A DNA stretch of 64,000 nt, taken from positions 4,278,001-4,342,000 of the forward strand of contig JARUPY010000538.1 of assembly GCA_029817715.1 (NCBI GenBank), read 5' to 3'. Origin of the DNA: Melastoma dodecandrum (lineage: Eukaryota; Streptophyta; Magnoliopsida; Myrtales; Melastomataceae). Numbering within the stretch: the stretch's first letter is position 1; each line of letters begins with the position of its first letter. The notes beneath the pieces are model-generated. The model had not been told where the DNA came from. It saw nothing but the letters and a program-made list of their open reading frames with translations, and did not search any database. This document shows, one piece after another, positions 38,428 to 51,332 of the stretch. A program made the position numbers and the translations under genes.

Positions 38428-40792
38428 GTACGCGCGCCTTCCGGCCTAGCACGCGTGCGGCGGTTCGGACGACCCGAGGATCCGGGCCCGCTCCCCTAGA
38501 GTCTTCCGGTCGGTGTCGCGACTCGAGCGTCGAACACTGCGGAAAAGACTAGGGTGGTCCCTCCTTGGATTCCTGATTGGGTCTGCCCAGACTTTTCGCC
38601 GATCGTCTCCATGCATCCTTAAGAGGCGACGGGCGAAAAGGAGCGCATGGCCCGAGGAGGAAGCTTCAGGAGGTTCCAAGAGCGGCTCGCGTCGCCGTCA
38701 CCCATCCAAAATGACTTCGTAAAAAAAGGTTGTTGTTTTTTAATTATACGGAGTCGCCACCGACTTAGTTTTTTTTTAAAGCTTGGTTTAAGTCGGAAAA
38801 CCAGAGTAGATTCGGGGATTCCTAATTACTAACTCTTACATCTAAACATGCGAAGAGGTGGCGTTTGCTCCAAAAGTTTGCTTTTGGTTAACGGGCGTTG
38901 GACCCGATCCGGGCATCATTCCGGACTCATGTCTCTGTTTTACGGGCGTTGGACCCGATCCGGGCATCATTCCGGACTCATGTCTCTGTTTTACGGGCGT
39001 TGGACCCGATTCGGGCTTTTGGACCCGAACTCATATTTATTTGCTTTGTAAACAACATGCGACGATAAACCTATGGACCTAAGACATGCGAACAGGCACA
39101 AACAATTATTTAGATCAAAGTGAGCGGGGAAGGGTGGTGATCGTGGGCCTATGCACTTGGGCCCACGACCCGTTACATGTGGAAATAAAGAAAAACAGGA
39201 GTCCCGCACCTCCCTCATGTACCTAAGGCTAGTCGAGGGGTTGTATTAGCGTTGAGTCCGTCAGTTGGTGCCGCTTTAGTGAGCCCTCCACCATGGTCAC
39301 GTTGATTACCTCGTAGTTTTCGTTTAAAATTTTATGCAAAACAAACGAAGAAAATGGTCAGAAAATTCAAATAATAATTTAACTCGTCATCAAATACATG
39401 TTGTGATGCCTTTTTTTATTTTGTTTGTTTTGTTTTGTTTTAAAAAAGTAATTAAGACAAACAATTAGAATGGGCTTTTTCTTTAAAAAAGTAAAGTCAT
39501 AATAATGATGGGTAAATTATTTTAAATTAAAATAAAACTAGGGATACGATTATTGTTATTATTATTATTATTAAATTAAATTAAAAAAAATAACCAAAGC
39601 AGCAAGAATCTTATAAATTTTAACGATTTTAGTTAAAATGCTTTAGCGGCACCTCAAATAACGCTCAGATTAAAAAAATGATAAAGAATGAATAAATCAA
39701 ATTATTAAAATTGCTTTTACCTGGCAGAGGACATTCGGGTTTTTCTTCTTCATCCTTGGGAGATTCCAGTCGCAGGCAGAGGGAGGTATGCCTTCTCTAA
39801 TTGAAACGAGTTCCATTGTCGGGACTGGAAACGAAGCTCAAAACCTGGGCATCGACGACAGAGTAAAGAGGAGCGTCCACTGGGTTTGCATCGCCGGTTT
39901 TGGAGGCGTAAAGGTAAAGAAGAATCCCCCGTCAGATCTGAAGATGTCGGGAGAAAGGGGTCGCCGCTGCCGGTGGTTTGAAGGCAAAGAAGATCACGAA
40001 TCCTCCGTTGTTGGACCAGGAGGCGTCGGGGTGATCGTGGTCGTTGATGAGATGGCCGGATGTCGCTGCTAGAGGGGATACCGGAGGGAACACTGGTTGC
40101 CGCTGCCGAATCCGAGGGCGTCTCTGCTTGAAGAGACATCCTTGTTGAAAGGGCGTCTGCCGCCGCTAGCATTGGGATCGTCCGTTGCTGCTAGTGCGGC
40201 TGTGAAGTGGGCGATTGTTGGAGAGACCTAGGGATGGCTTTGATGACAAGGAGCTTTCAAGACGGCTGTAAACATCTTCGCCGGTATTGTCCGCATTTGG
40301 CTGCATATTCGTCGTGCGTACCTGCACGTAGAAAGGGAAACAAATAAGAGCAAAAGGGGAGCTCCTCGCCACGCAAATGTGCATCCGCGAGGAGCTCAGG
40401 GACAGTTCTCCGCATAGGGCAGGGGATCGAGACTGGTTGGGTCGTCAGAAAGAGCCCATCCACATCGTTACTGTGAAGAGACGTTCAACATCATGAGTCG
40501 CCACGTTGGGGTCATCGTCAAGGCTCGATATCGCTGCTGTTGCGTCCAGAAGAGTTGAAGATCATCGCTTTTGCTGTTCCAGCGGCCATCTCCAATCATG
40601 GTCGACGGTTAATGGGTTTGAGTTGGCGACGGAGGGATTTCCATGTCACTGCTGCCAAACCTACCTTGGAGTTGCTAGGCTGCGGAATGAACGTCTGAAG
40701 GTGGTAGCTCTGGTTGTCTGTCTATTTCTTTCTTGTGTGTCTGTCCCTCCGTAGCTGATTTATAGGCTTAGGAGAAAAATCAACCAGGGGAA
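38428..40792. repeat. GC-variable repeat-derived region
   Basis: Begins with a GC-rich block (38428-38720), then AT-rich DNA, then another GC-rich block (39720-40760) with low-complexity open frames. Base composition and the short tandem repeat inside suggest a degraded retroelement, but no LTR pair, primer-binding site or polymerase domain was found. Confidence 0.35.
38891..39020. repeat. 51-bp tandem repeat, about 2.5 copies
   Basis: Units begin ACGGGCGTTGGACCCGAT at 38891, 38942 and 38993. The first two are identical over 51 bp; the third is partial and diverged. Confidence 0.9.
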
Positions 40793-40873
40793 TATTAGTA
40801 TGTAACCGACGTAGGTTACAAAACTTATTTCTAGACTAATTATTAGTATGTAACCGACGTAGGTTACAAAACT
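40793..40873. repeat. 48-bp-period direct repeat with palindromic core
   Basis: Two identical 33-bp copies (40793-40825, 40841-40873), each containing the near-palindrome GTAACCGACGTAGGTTAC. Confidence 0.85.
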
Positions 40874-41963
40874 CCCCCCCCATTTACATTTGCTTTAGTG
40901 TTTGGAGAATGGAACATGCATCCTGTCTTTAATAACCCACAAAGGGTTCTTGGTATACATCCGCACCCCTGGTTTCGTTCTGTCTGTTGTTCCCAGGAAG
41001 AAGAAGATTGTCTCAGTCCTATATCCTCTTCGAACTTGTTATCAGGACCAGGATTAATGTGGGCATCGCTCGCTTGCTCGTAATCCGCGGCCAACTCGTG
41101 GATAAATACAGGAGAGAGTTCTAAGAGTTTCACACTTGCAAATGGTCATCGGGAGGAGATAAAAACACTTCTTTACTGTCCATCCCGTTAATAATGAAGT
41201 GATCGTACATGAAAAGTTCCTGCTCATAGCGTTTCTATCCTCATCCCCGAGAACTGAAAACCTTGGCGATCCAAGCTCTCTGCAGCACGTAACCAGAGTG
41301 CAGCTCCCCGAGCGAAAGCGAGGCAGCCGCAACACCGCTGTTTCAAACTCTCGGATCCTTCGTCTAATAAAAACAAACTCCCAAACTGGGCTTTGGCATT
41401 TGGGGTATTTACATGAAGGAATAGCTGATGTTGGATGATTAAGTACAATTAATTTGATCAAATGTCTCCAGAGTTTCTTCAAAACATTGAGATAGCAATC
41501 TTATGTTGCCTAGTTCATGTCAGGCATAGAAAAAATGAATGAAGTCTAGATGATAAGTCGGAGAGCTTAAGTCAAGTTCATGGCCCAACATTGAACCAGG
41601 GTCGTTGATACATGGCGTGGAAAGAACCAGCCCTGAAAACAACAGTAACTGGAGTAGATCAACTGCAGAGAAGAAAGCTTTCAATTGAACACCAGGAAGC
41701 TGTCCAAAACAGTTAATAGAAGTGCTACGGTTAGGGTTGCCAGTAAATTAAATCCATAATTCCAAACAGGCGCTTTCTATTTATTAAAATATATAATATA
41801 AATCAAGTCTCATTTCAACGCGGCCGCTGGTTCAAACCCCCGTGAGCGTACGTATCCCTGATGTTTTTTTATCTACTATTAAAGATTGTTGACAAACATA
41901 TATAACCATTGAAATTGTCAAACTTGTGTAATTGATAGGAATTTCACATAACATCACGTGTCG
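40874..41963. other. intergenic, no recognised gene
   Basis: Minus-strand open frames in 40864-41482 have no recognisable domain. They could be fragments of a decayed gene. Confidence 0.3.
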
Positions 41964-42073
41964 AGGAGTCTCGTGTACTCGTCGTAACCGAACAGGTCCA
42001 GTTCATTTCTTAGAGAGAGAGGGAGGGAGAGAGATCCATTAGGAGTCTCGTGTACTCGTCGTAACCGAACAGG
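41964..42073. repeat. 33-bp direct repeat pair at the edge of the large element
   Basis: Copies at 41964-41996 and 42041-42073 (AGGAGTCTCGTGTACTCGTC onwards) are identical and separated by a GA-rich spacer. The second ends four bases before the GTAC array begins. Confidence 0.85.
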
Positions 42074-42076
42074 GAA

Positions 42077-42220
42077 CAATACCCATTAGTACATTGTACT
42101 AACTGTGCTAGTACAAAAAACAGTACCAATTAGTACATTGTACTAACTGTACTAGTACAAAAACAGTATCCATTTGTACATTTTACTGAAACTGTAGTTG
42201 GTACATTGTTAGTAATAACA
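42077..42220. repeat. left palindromic GTAC array
   Basis: Repeats of ATTAGTACATTGTACTAACT and GTACTAGTACAAAAACAGTA units. The same words recur in the same and inverted orientation at 52837-53737. Confidence 0.85.
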
Positions 42221-42944
42221 AAACGCAAAATATTTAACGGAACTAATTTCATTGTGTACGTTTTTAGTATATTACTAACAAAATCGAGCCTAAATCCGAA
42301 CCCGGCGTCAACGTGAAATTACAATTTTGGACAAACCCCCGTTCCCCAAAAGATTTCGTCTGAGTGTTGGTCTTATTCCCAGGTGAGTTTCCCCCGGAAG
42401 GTCAGATTCTTCTCTTCGCGTTTCAGTTTGTTCTCCCTGAGCGCGTTACCTCCCTTTGATGCTACTTCAGGAAATCAGGCCAGACAACAAAGGTACGTTC
42501 ATGGGTAGGTACGGGATGGATGGGGCTTCCAGTGGGATAAATTAGGGTTTACCGATCTGTCGGGCTGTGGTTGCGTGGGGTGTGCTGGTCCGTCGGGGCG
42601 GTGGCTGTGGGTATCGTCAGGTGCGGGATCGTAGTGGGTTCGTGCGGGTGAAGTGGTCGGTGAAGTGGTTTCCCGTGGACGTGGGTAATTAGGGCAAGGT
42701 CGTTCCCTCGGGGCTTTGGGTGTTTAGGGTTTAATCGTACACTGTGGGTGCCGTGGGTATTGTGGATGTTCGCTTGGGCGTATTGGGGCAGGGATTAATC
42801 CCATTCTTTGATAGTTGGAATGGATTGGTGTGGTTTCGTTCGCTTGGGTTTGTTATTATGTTTGTTGCTTATGTGTGGGTGTGTTCGCCGTCGGGACGGA
42901 TTAGAGTATTGATTGATACCCTCAATTGCTTAGGTATATCAGTC

Positions 42945-45900
42945 ATGGATATGGAGGACATCAATATTCGTGAAGACCAAGAGATGGAAGGTTTCAGAGA
43001 AGATCCGGCGGATCGGTCAGCCAGTAAACGGACCAAGTCATCTGGCCTTGAGAAGGTGAATTCCCGGTCGTCCGTCCTGCGTCCGAAGAAGTTGGAGCAA
43101 TAAGGTTTTATGCTAACTCCATTTGGTATTGTCGTAGGATTACATATTCACACGGTGTAGCCCGAAGAAGTTGTGGGCGTTTTTCAATTCATTCGACGAG
43201 GATAGGAAGGCCGTGGTAAGAGAAGTTGGGTTCGGGGGGCTACTGCACATGGCCAGCCACAACATGAACCACAGAGCGTTGAGGCTCAGCTTGAGGATGT
43301 TCAACCCAACGAGACGAGTGATTGTCATAGACGACGTGGAACACAAGTTGAGACCTCAGGATGTAGAAACGATTCTGGGTCTGACTTGTATGGGATCTCC
43401 CGTTCCAATGAAAGGCTCACTCAAATGTGTTCGACCCGAGTTATGGGAGCACATAAAACTTGGGCGGATATCAGTGAAGTCTGTCGAGGAGAAGTTGCGT
43501 GATCGGCAAGCGACGGATGAACTATTCAAGGCCGAGCTGGTGCTATTCATCCTGGGGTGCTACCTCTGTCCAGGCACTGCGTTTGACATCCCAAGGGGAT
43601 ATCTACTGTCAACAAGTGACGCGGGATCGATTGTGCATTTCGATTGGGCGACTCACGTGTTGGATACACTGTGCGATTATGTGAGGATGTGGAAATTGAA
43701 GAAGGCCGCGCGTTACATAGGCGGATGCGTACACCTCCTAATCGTAAGTACTTCTATTTGTAATGCATTTCCCTCCAAATACATTGGACGCGCAAAATTT
43801 GCAATCAACGTTTTTTACCGCTGCGTCATGACAAGATGTTTTTCACAACAATGTTTGCAGGTATTTTTTGCCTGCAAGGTCAGTAAACCAGGATCACCGT
43901 TTTCAATATCTGGTCGGACGGCCCCGTTATGTGCGGAGTGGGATGACGCCCGGTTGCATGCATGTTTGAAAATGTCGAACGACATTTACCTTGAGAAGGT
44001 ATGATGTGGCTTATTGTACTTTCTTTTTGCCACTGCCAGCTTCGAACAATGGCTATATTATTCGTACATATCCAGGTTCAGGGGTGTTCTCAGACGGGTA
44101 ACGTTGATGCTCGCGCAGTGCCGGATGAGGTCGATGACATTCAGACACTGCTACAGAACGTAAAGGTAAAACATAAACTAAGCTCCAACCGATTAAGTTC
44201 ACAATGATTCAGGAACATGCTAAGCCCCAAACGTTGATATTGCTGAAGGCCGTTGATTTCCGTGTACGATTTGTGGAGCACGGCAAGGATGACCTAAAGC
44301 GGCAAGTACGCACACTGTTACTTGAGGTCAGAGAGGTCCGGAGCATTGTTCGTGGCTTGCCAGACGCCATAACTACCCGTGGAGCCGCACGTAACGAGAA
44401 ATCGCCGATGGAAGACGTCGCGGCCCCAAGTACTGAATTCTTCAATACCACGGCATAGGTGGACCGAGCTGTGCCAATTGAGGACAATGAACAGCAGGAC
44501 CCACTGAATGAAGCAGGCCCTTCTGCTGTTAACAAGAAGAAGGTAGTAGTCGAAGTGGGGTCACTGCTGCAGTCCGAGGGCTTCGACGATTCCCAGCCCA
44601 CACCTGATATCGGGCAGCATTCACCTAAATCTAATGAAGGCTCGGAAGCAATGAAAAGAAGGGTGATGGCTGTTCTCGACAAAATGACCCTACTGCTGGG
44701 ACAGCCGCAAGCCAATCCTGGGGCAGGGAACGATATCGTCGATTGCTTGTCACAGCCACAGGCAGTCGACGTGTTACAGAGGGTGGTGTCACCCGAGGAG
44801 CCGCATCGCATTGAAGACAGGATCGATGACATACCCGCATCGCTACCTGCGCAACACCACGCCGTTAACAAGGTCAGATCACACATCATTTCAGTTTCGT
44901 CGATGTACTTCGTTAATTGTTAAACCCGGTTAATCCGGTTTCTTTATATTGATGTGTTATTGTTTAATACGGTTGTCATAGGAGAGTATTTCTTCCACCA
45001 ATCAGGTGAAGAATCCGGATAAAGTTCAGACCCGTCGTGCCTCGGCGTGTAAGCCGTCCGTCTACGCGACATCTCCCTTCGTTACGGATAAGGCAGGGCC
45101 CCGGCGATCGAAGAGACTTCGTGATAATATTCCGGAGGTATATCATCACTCTTCACCCGTAGGTGTAGGGTGTCGGCGTAGCATTCAGCGATATTAACCA
45201 AGTAGTCTTACAGAAGTTTGTTAATATGTTAATTTATAGGACATTGATAAACTAATTCCGGAAGATGTTGACTTACGAGAGTTGAAATCTTTCAACGTGG
45301 GAGATTGGAATTTGTTGTCTTATGCTTGGAATGAACTGCTCGATCCCAGGTTATATTTTCTTGTTATGCATTGTATTTTATTATGTGCTCGAGAGTGTAG
45401 GGGTTCGTTATGCCGAATGCACTGTGATTTTATCATGCTATGATATTCATGTTGTTGCAGCGAACTGCTTTGTTTGGGACATTTTGTCAGCATTTCAATG
45501 CATGGAATGCTAACTCTGAAACCAAATAGGTGGATATAGAATGACGTACGGATGTGCTTCACCAAGAAATGCAATGCTTTAGTAATTGTCCCTTGCAACG
45601 ACATTCATAGCGATGATCTGTATTGCAGATCATCGACTACCACGGGGTCATGTTGAGCAGCGCCCAACCGGACGACGGACCAACGCGATGGTATCTCTCT
45701 AGCTGGTTGGGGGTATGTCGAAATCATTGTAACATACAAATTACGATCATTGACAAATTGAATCTGAAGTTATCGTCATTGGGCAGAACCTTGCATCCCG
45801 TAATTATAGCGCCGCAAAGATGCCAGTGATCACTATCGACGATCGGCAGAATCTTCTAAAATTGTTCAAGCCCAACATCGGATCCAATGATTGCGTCCAG

Positions 45901-46640
45901 TTGGTAACTGAAATGTTTTCATGATGTACCACCAAATTGATCATTTTCTTCTTTGTATATATAGATTTGCTTATAATTGCATTTACAGATATACATACCG
46001 ATGTGTCTATCGGAGTCACACTGGTGCCTACAGGTGGTGAACTTTCGCGCAGGGGAAGTACTAGTTCTTGACACGATGAATAAGGGAGCATCGAACGTCC
46101 ATGGGAGAATGGACCTGCATGTTCGAGTTCTGACTCTGCTGAAGGTTATTTTGGATGAGAATGCCCAGCAATCGAGTGCGCGCACCGTTCCGGACATATG
46201 TTCATGACCCGTTCGTTGCCCGGGTTACATCCCCCAACAGTTCATGTTGGGCAACGCGTAAGTATTGTTAACCCACAACAAGGAATTATAAACATGAAAA
46301 CACTGATTTCTTTGTATGTTTTTTAGCGCTGATTGCGGAATTTTCGTCATGAAGTTCATGTCCATGTCGGACCCAACAGAGGGTCTTGCAGACGTGGTGA
46401 GCTAACGCAGCGAGAAAAATAATTGTATAACAGGGATTTGATGTATAAGCATCTGATGAGAACCATTGTTATTGCGGCTTGCAGCGTGTGCGCGATTTAG
46501 ACAGGTTTCGTCTTGCGATAAGTCTGATCAAGTGGCCGAGAAACGAATTGAAGAGCATGGTGCTAGGTACGATGAAGGATCGCCAAAAGCAGAGGGCACG
46601 CGCAGCGAAAGGATTACCCCAACCAAGAAAAGCTAGCTAA
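42945..46640 (+). pseudogene. transposon-encoded ULP1-like (C48) cysteine protease, broken
   Basis: Exons I can place: 42945-43055, 43138-43743, 43861-43998, 44076-44165, 44213-44872, 45006-45137, 45240-45349, 45530 onward, 45989-46206, 46327 onward, 46486-46640. The N-terminal part (exons 2-3) resembles the region preceding ULP1 domains in plant transposon proteins (ETILGLTCMGSPVP, FILGCYLCP, FDWATHVLDTLCDYVRMWK). A basic GPRRSKRLR stretch follows. The protease core is recognisable: SESHWCLQVVNF (catalytic His), VLVLDTM (Asp) and ADCGIFVMKF (catalytic Cys codon 46334-46336). Lesions: in-frame TAG at 44456-44458, TAG at 45537-45539 inside the WI-ND segment, and a frame break after 46205. Some breaks could be undetected introns. 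The gene converges on the transposase gene. Confidence 0.7.
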
Positions 46641-47040
46641 CATCTGACAATAGCAGTGGTGTACATTGCAGCATCTGTAAGTAACGGATCATTGAAAGCT
46701 ACCACAAAAAGGTTGGAACTCGAACAACCACCTCAGATGTTCGACGGGTTTTGTTTGTACTGTTCCGTAATAGGATGCCGTCGTAGTAGCACAAAATATT
46801 TTTTGTCGTTGTGCACACTGTACGGCAGACATTGTAAATACTTGGGGCTTACATATTCATCTGGCCGACAACGGACTTTCCCTCATCTAGACTGGCTTCT
46901 TGCATTGCAGTTGCAGTGAACTCCGAAATTGTGTTTAATTTATCCGTTTCCATATTGCAAATACCATATTGATTGAACCTTGACATAGTCGGCAGTGATT
47001 CGCACCCTAAAAGCGCCTTCTTTCGTTTACCCTTGTCACC

Positions 47041-48961
47041 TCAGAACGGACTTGCCTTGCCGTCAGACACCTCCATACTTTCAAGAGCTACCGTCAATTC
47101 TTGTATGGACTTGCGAACTTGCACGTAGGCGGCTTCAGTTTTGCCTCCAAGAAAACATAAATGACGGCACGCCGTCAAAAGAATACCTTGTCTAAATTCT
47201 TCAGTAGTCGCGTCGTGGCCGGAGCCGCCTGCGATAGAAGAATATGATAATCGTGCTCCCTTTGTCCAACGTTGCAGCAAGAGCGGCGATGGGATGGACT
47301 TGACGCCTTCGATCTTCGTAATGTGGAACATATGTGCGCAAGGCAGTCCGTACGTTTCGAAATGTACGCAACTACAGGTCAACGACGGACGATGTGGCTG
47401 AATAAACTTCAACCCCCAGTGATTCCTGCTCGTAACTTCGCAGCCGATATACTCGATTAATATTTCCATCTATCATACCTTCGACGAAGAACAATGCTTC
47501 CTTGTGGATCTGCAAATAAACCTTACGAAACGATGCTAGAGTGTAGATCCGACTTGCGTCCGCCTCGAGGCTGCGCAACATGGTTCACAATTGATATGCC
47601 TTACATGTCGAAATGTAATCCGCCATACTTTCCTTATGGCGCAGGTCTGCGACGGCTCGCTCGTAGTGATGTAAAAATTCGTGCACTTTGTGCTTCGTCT
47701 TCAGGTACATTTTCATGAATGCGTGCATCCTAAGAGTAGCCCAGAAATGTCCTTGACAATACGTCATCCACCACATTCGTCTGCTATCGTACAGCTGTTG
47801 TAGCCAGCGAATGTTAACCGACCCAGTATTTTTCATCATATCCTCCCACTCTTGCTCTACCTCATCGATGGACTTCGAATTGTACATGAAGGCAGAGATG
47901 CATCGTATCAGCGTCGGATCATGTACCCCACGGACAATATTGCGACTCATGTGCCAAAGGCAAAGACGGTGTCTGGCTGTTGGCCACGTTTCTCGTATGG
48001 CGGCGATCATCGATCTATCGGCATCGGTGACAACGCTGATAGGTGCTTTGGACCCCATAACCTCGGCGTGCGTACTTAAAAGCCAAGTGTAATCCTCTAC
48101 TGACTCAGTAGCCATTAAGGCGGCCCCGAAGACAATGGTCTGGTGATGGTTGTTGACTCCGACGATGACAACCATTTGCATACCATATGCATTCGTCTTG
48201 AAGGTTGAATCTAAAGCGACAACGTCCCCGAATGCGTTGTAATCCAACTTAGATTTTGTGTCTGACCAGTACATACGGACGACTTTGTCGTCCTCAATGG
48301 CTGTCACCAATGACATGCCTTGATCGCAACCTTGTCTGGACAGTAGATATGCATATCCAGCATCAAACATCGAGCAACTTCCAGATCTTTCATCCTTCAG
48401 CTTGCGATTGTTCATGTCTTTCATTAAGAAACCCACCCGTTCGTGCCCTCTAGAAGCGTAAACCAGCAGACGCATAATGTCGCATTGCCTGAAACCTACG
48501 CTTAACATTCGATTCACGGCTGCCATGTTCTCATCAGTCACTGCTCGCCTTTCGCACATGAAACACGATAAAGGGCCAGGCACCAACGCGTGATTGTGAG
48601 ATAAATTCACTACTGTGATATAACAACGACCGTTGGTGTCCTTTGCAGTTCTAACCTCGCAGGGACAGCCTGACCTCGTGGACGGCCCGTCAACGGCGGA
48701 TCTTCTCCTCGGATGGCCTTCTCGCGAGCATACCCAACTATGCATTACAGGCTCGCCGCTTCGGCGACGTCGTATGTCATTTTTCCTAGTAGAGAATCCG
48801 TGTACCAGTCCGTACATCCTGAAAAGTTGACCAACCTCATCTGCTAAACCAAAAGTCATCTCCATCATCTTCTCCTCCGACAGTCCCAACACGATCATCA
48901 GACAGTCGGCTGTGTCCCCAGCCGCCAAAGTTTCCAACCCAGAAGGACTGTGCTCACTCAC
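47041..48961 (-). pseudogene. FAR1/MULE-type transposase, broken
   Basis: Mutator-like (FAR1/FRS-related) transposase. An acceptor TTCCTTGCAG precedes the first long exon at about 48961, so an upstream exon probably exists. Domains in order: FAR1-type zinc-binding N-terminus (LVHGFSTRKND, SWVCSREGHPRR, TRSGCPCEV, LSHNHAL), MULE DDE core (VVALDSTFKTNAYGMQMVVI, VVTDADRSMIAAI, HRLCLWHMSRNI), then LEADASRIYT and a SWIM zinc finger (CSCVHFETYGLPCAH) with RWTKGARL after it. Lesions: an in-frame TGA at 47585-47587 between KAYQL and TMLRSLEAD, and a one-base frameshift near 47465-47475 before EILIEYIGCEV. The apparent start at 48961 is GTG and is not a real start. Not functional as it stands. Confidence 0.85.
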
Positions 48962-49776
48962 ACTGCAAGGAAACAGCGATCAAACCCTTCCGAGCTCACA
49001 GTTGGGACAGTGCTCACGGAGCGACCACCCACCTGCACCCACTGCAACTAGGTATGGGGATTCAGCAAAATACTTGAAGTTTCATGGACCTGCAGAAAGC
49101 AGTAAAAGAAAACCTCGTTAAACCCCTAGTTATTTTATTCTATGCATTGTCGCTCAGGTGATCCAATAGGAAAACATCATACGACTATCTACAAGAACTA
49201 AAAACAACCCACGCGTATCTTCAAAACTGATTGCTCAAACCAAATAAATGAAATGAAAAAACCAACCTCCAGAATCCAGAACACTGAACGACCAACAGGA
49301 CTGCGTTGGGATAGATGGCTGTAATTTCTGAACAAGTTGCACTTGCCTGCTGGGGATTATTAAGTAAAATCTCAGACGTTAGATTTTCACCCTGCGAATC
49401 CATATGAGGTTATCCAGTAGGTGAACCTATCGAGCGGAATCTTCTACAAAACATGATATTAATATAACAAAATAAAAAACGAATAACCTACCAGCGTGGA
49501 AGTAGAAGGCATTTAATTCATTGGTCGTCATGCTTGCACGGCCGCCGATTTGATCTGTGTGCAGGACTTATCTGACTGAACATTAATAATCCACCAACCA
49601 CGCTCAGAGAACTCGAAGCGACATGGAACCGTCGATACTGCTCGCATTAACTTCCCTCAGCCAACTCCAATTGTAATACCGATTTCTTCTATCTCACTCA
49701 CAACTACGGGAACACGCCAACTAAGCCACTTCCACCGAAACACAGACGCGGTAACCAAACCCTTAAGCCTCCCCAG
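48962..49776. other. spacer inside the large element
   Basis: Between the transposase 5' side and the first unknown paralogue; may hold the missing first exon(s) of the transposase (minus). Nothing else assigned. Confidence 0.35.
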
Positions 49777-50726
49777 ATGAACGGCAGCACATCGTAGGGC
49801 AGCACAACAAACGGCACTACGCCTCTGCGGAACTACCACATTCAGGTATGCTCCGTCCGACCCATACCATGTGAAAAAGCATGTCGTGTGAGATTGGAGA
49901 TATGGCATGGTACGCGTACACTGCAAGACCGCCCGGGCTACGACGTTACTTTCGACGTCCGTTTGCCGACCAACTTCCCCGCTCAGTATGGCAACGGACA
50001 ATGGGTACGCGATCTGCGTGCTACGCTGCTGAAGAGCCCCATTTAAGCGAAACAAACTGCGATGCCACCTTGGAGCGTGTCCTCCGTACCATCCACCTGC
50101 CGATACTGAAACTGCTACGTCCGGGCACGAACAAGCTGCTCGTGAGGCTAAACAGGGATTCACTACGTTTAGCGACCATGTTCTCCGAAAACAGGATATT
50201 CCAGATGCGACTGAAACTTGAGGTGTACGACAACGTATACGCATGGGAGTTCATCTTGAAGGACACTCGGGGTGTCGTCGACCTGGCGCTGGCGGAGGGC
50301 ATCCACGATATGGAAATGCACAACGAGCTGTCCTTCCTCATCTGGAGATGCCCGCCCTTCGCCAAGAACGGCTCCTTCGTCTCCGCGGTGCTGGACCTCT
50401 TCTCCCACCAGAAGACCTCCATTGCACTGGTCATCGGTCCCCCTTAGTCCGCGATGAACGACCCAAGGAGCATATGCGCGGCCTTTCCATTCGGCAGCCT
50501 TCACTATGTCAATTCTTGGCGTCGGGGCGTCTTCATCCTGTGGAGGCGGGAGGAGGTGAGCATCCACTTCTTCGAGGAGCAGAGCGGATCGGCCAGTGCA
50601 CTTGTTGTGGTACGTGCTCGTGTAAATACCTGGACTAAGTTCTCATCAACTTTCGTACGCACATTGATCATATGCATCTTACTTTCCACGTAGGACTACC
50701 CAACGAACCTGTTATCGGACGTGTAG
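49777..50726 (+). pseudogene. unknown gene A, decayed paralogue of gene B
   Basis: I do not recognise the family. Aligned by eye with gene B: RPIPCEKACRVRLEIWHGT, PGYDVTFDVRLPTN, NGQWVRDLRATLL, then ERVLRTIHLPILKLLRPGTN, FSENRIFQMRLKLEVYD, KDTRGVVDLALAEGI, FPFGSLHYVNSWRRGVFILW, VSIHFFEE. The second exon (50694-50726, DYPTNLLSDV then TAG) matches that of gene B, and the intron 50610-50693 is in the same place. Lesions: a TAG near 49795 shortly after the putative ATG (49777), a 13-bp length difference that shifts frame at about 50025-50040, and TAG at 50445-50447. Differences from B look concentrated at third codon positions and conservative residues, so the copies diverged under selection before A was lost. 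Confidence 0.75.
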
Positions 50727-51332
50727 CACCCCGGGTCTATGTCGGCAAGATGCATATGCATATTTCTCTTCGACTAGAGCGGTCCTCGCAGACGGTGGAC
50801 GCGATAATTTTTGTTTTAATAGGCCATCGGTCCCATTTCGTGACCCAACTTACGCTGCAAAATTTAGCTCTTGTCCGGTATACGCTGATGCGGAAAACAT
50901 TCTCTACTGTAAACCCTACCGTAAAACTTCGCTGATGCCCTTTCTTGCTCCCATTATATGCGTTCTCCAGCAGTATGATTGTTCGTCGTCTCTAACCCCT
51001 TACGCCAACTTCGAGACTCCCTGCCGTGTACGCCGCATACGATGGTCCCCGTGCAAATTCAGACCCTTGTTGTTTACTAGACGAACTGTAATCCTACTGT
51101 TTCATGGACACAAACTACGACTCGATGGAGAACGAGTGCATGTGGGGACGAATGCATTGCCTACATTACGAGAGAAACCCTTACTTTCAACAACCGCAGC
51201 ACATCATTAATTTCGAACTGACAGGGAACCTAATCACTGCTCGCATTTACTAATAAATTCAGGTGGCAGTTTACAAATTGTTTTACCCCTGCTACCACTC
51301 CGCCATTTGAACAGCCACCAGCCGAATCAACC
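50727..51332. other. spacer between unknown genes A and B
   Basis: No gene recognised; presumably A's 3' end and B's promoter. Confidence 0.35.

Noticed and set aside
38880..39030. Tandem repeat considered as CRISPR or coding repeat
   Set aside because: CRISPR arrays do not occur in plant nuclear DNA, units have no spacers, and the frame carries no recognised protein repeat.
39750..40172. 140-codon minus-strand frame
   Set aside because: Low-complexity Ser/Arg/Pro composition in a GC-rich repeat block; no family resemblance.
38428..40792. Full LTR retrotransposon
   Set aside because: No paired LTRs, primer-binding site, polypurine tract or polymerase motif could be seen.
40864..41482. Minus-strand open frames with Cys-rich stretches
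   Set aside because: Frames are short, overlapping, and lack a domain, start context or splice pattern.
41826..41850. tRNA B-box-like GGTTCAAACCC
   Set aside because: No matching A box, acceptor stem or cloverleaf upstream; chance match.
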